From an uncultured Pyrinomonas sp. (GTDB lineage: Bacteria; Acidobacteriota; Blastocatellia; Pyrinomonadales; Pyrinomonadaceae): a DNA stretch of 7,696 bases. The translations under genes and the position numbers were made by a program. Positions 6,300-7,696 of the stretch are shown here, in pieces (the first letter of the stretch is position 1; the number at the start of each line of letters is the position of its first letter). The stretch covers positions 1 through 7,696 of the forward strand of contig CAKZOF010000747.1 in the NCBI GenBank assembly GCA_937135995.1, in the 5' to 3' direction. Under the pieces are notes generated by a model. It was not told the origin of the DNA. It saw nothing but the letters and a program-made list of their open reading frames with translations, and made no database searches.

Positions 6300-7696
6300 A
6301 TGAACGAAAGATTGCCAAACGAAACGACGCCCGATCGCTTCGAGCGGGAAGTGACGACGGATTTGGACGAGAAGACGGCCGACCAGCCGAAAGGGATGCC
6401 GCTCCATCGCCGCATCCTGCTCGGTTTGGTGATCGGCGTGCTTTTCGGCATCGGCGTTAATCTTGCCTTGGGCGGCAACGACCCGCGCGTGATCTGGTTC
6501 GTCTCGAACGTCACCGAACCCATCGGCCAGTTGTTCTTGCGGTTGTTGTTGATGATCGTCGTCCCACTCGTCTTCTCGTCGCTGGTGGTCGGTGTTGCCG
6601 GAATCGGCGACGTGCGGAAGTTGGGGCGCGTCGGCGTGAAGTCTTTCGCCTATACGCTGGTGATTTCGGCCATTTCGGTTGCCATCGGTATCACACTGGC
6701 CAACACGATCCGGCCCGGCGAGCGCATCTCGGAGCAGACGGCCGCAGCGTTGGAGCAGCGTTACGGTTCGGATGCGGCCAAGCGCGTCGAAGAGGCCAAA
6801 AAGAGCGGTGCGAGCAACGAAGCGGTAGCTTTACAAGTCGTCAAATCGATCGTTCCAGTTAATCCCATCACTGCTGTCGCCAGCGAGACGCCCAACATGC
6901 TCCATCTGATGTTCTTCGCCTTGATGCTGGGCGTGGCGCTGACGCTGGTTACAGAAGAGGCCGCCGCGCCGCTCGTGCGCGGCTTGCAGAGCCTCTACGA
7001 AGTGTCGGCCAAGATCATCGACATCATCATGAAAATCGCGCCTGTGGCCGTCGCTTGCCTGCTGTTCAACAACACGGCGCGCTTCGGTCTGGATCTGTTG
7101 GGTGCGCTCGCCTGGTTCGTCTTGACCGTGCTGCTCGGCCTCGCGATTCACATGTTCGGCGTCTATTCACTGTCGGTCTATTTGCTGTCGCGCATCTCGC
7201 CGGTGGAGTTCTTCCGGCGCATCAAGACGGTGATGCTGACGGCCTTTTCGACCAGCTCTTCCAACGCGACGTTGCCCACGGCGCTGCGCGTGTCGGAAGA
7301 GAATTTGGGCGTTCCGCGCGAGATAAACAGTTTCGTCCTGACGGTTGGCGCGACGGCCAATCAGAATGGCACGGCGTTGTACGAGGGCGTGACGGTGCTC
7401 TTTCTGGCGCAGCTGGCCGGCGTCGAACTATCGCTCGGCCAGCAGGTCATGGTCGCTTACTTGGCCATCCTCGGCGGCATCGGCACGGCGGGCGTGCCCT
7501 CTGGTTCGATTCCGTTCATCGTGCTGGTGCTGGCGAGCATCGGTGTCAACCCTGCCTTGATTGCCATCATCCTCGGCGTGGATCGCATCCTCGATATGTG
7601 CCGCACGACGCTCAACGTCACGGGCGACATCACGGCCGCGACTTATGTCGCGCGGTCGGAAGGATACCGGCTGCTCGGCGAGCCGTCGACTCCGCG
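6300..7696 (+). CDS. Dicarboxylate/amino acid:cation symporter (SLC1/DAACS family), 3' truncated by window edge
   Basis: The frame is open for 465 codons and leaves the window without a stop. It encodes an inner-membrane secondary transporter of the glutamate/aspartate/dicarboxylate family. Visible elements are a polar N-terminus of about 35 residues, the scaffold spans, a charged loop (about 140-180, alanine- and glutamate-rich), hairpin loop 1 with TSSSNATLP (318-326), the TM7 motif NQNGT (354-358), hairpin loop 2 with GTAGVPSG (395-402), and TM8 with Asp428, Asp432, Arg435, Thr436, Asn439 and Asp443, matching GltPh Asp390, Asp394, Arg397, Thr398, Asn401 and Asp405. Arg435 predicts an acidic substrate. 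The usual TM7 NMDGT is altered and two more residues of the third sodium site differ, so coupling may be unusual. The ATG follows GAGAGG with almost no spacer; an in-frame GTG near 6243 is a less likely start. Only a short C-terminal tail should be missing. Confidence 0.92.
   Translation, partial: MNERLPNETTPDRFEREVTTDLDEKTADQPKGMPLHRRILLGLVIGVLFGIGVNLALGGNDPRVIWFVSNVTEPIGQLFLRLLLMIVVPLVFSSLVVGVAGIGDVRKLGRVGVKSFAYTLVISAISVAIGITLANTIRPGERISEQTAAALEQRYGSDAAKRVEEAKKSGASNEAVALQVVKSIVPVNPITAVASETPNMLHLMFFALMLGVALTLVTEEAAAPLVRGLQSLYEVSAKIIDIIMKIAPVAVACLLFNNTARFGLDLLGALAWFVLTVLLGLAIHMFGVYSLSVYLLSRISPVEFFRRIKTVMLTAFSTSSSNATLPTALRVSEENLGVPREINSFVLTVGATANQNGTALYEGVTVLFLAQLAGVELSLGQQVMVAYLAILGGIGTAGVPSGSIPFIVLVLASIGVNPALIAIILGVDRILDMCRTTLNVTGDITAATYVARSEGYRLLGEPSTP

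Overview
The window is GC-rich bacterial chromosomal DNA with ordinary housekeeping and metabolic genes. No phage genes, insertion sequence, CRISPR array, tRNA or rRNA is visible. Split B12-dependent acyl-CoA mutase subunits, a GEESAG-type phosphohexomutase overlapping a divisome gene, and a GC-rich third-position bias suggest a free-living Gram-negative-type heterotroph. Acidobacteriota is my guess, from gene style only and with low confidence.

Layout. Positions 1-336 have no gene but hold two families of imperfect short repeats. On the minus strand, read right to left, lie a phosphohexomutase (4661-3270), an FtsB/DivIC-type division protein overlapping it by 32 nt (3301-2897), and, after a gap with an elaborate inverted repeat (2795-2875) and a strong promoter, the two subunits of an adenosylcobalamin-dependent acyl-CoA mutase (large 2553-877, small 741-337). 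A gap of about 640 bp (4662-5302) separates the divergent halves. On the plus strand are NAD kinase (5303-6184), with a near-consensus promoter, and an SLC1-type amino acid/dicarboxylate symporter that runs off the right edge (6300 onward).

How the genes fit together. The mutase pair forms one enzyme: a catalytic TIM-barrel subunit plus a separate cobalamin-binding subunit. By overall similarity it would be called methylmalonyl-CoA mutase, but its two substrate-selecting positions are Phe88 and Gln206. That is the isobutyryl-CoA mutase pattern, and the 558 + 134 residue architecture agrees. The phosphohexomutase and division gene look translationally linked. NAD kinase and the symporter have no obvious shared pathway.

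Points most worth a second look: the substrate specificity of the mutase, the nested inverted repeat between the division gene and the mutase operon, the repeats downstream of the mutase operon, and the symporter, which has lost several residues of the family's third sodium site. I do not see a clear, wholly new multi-gene system.
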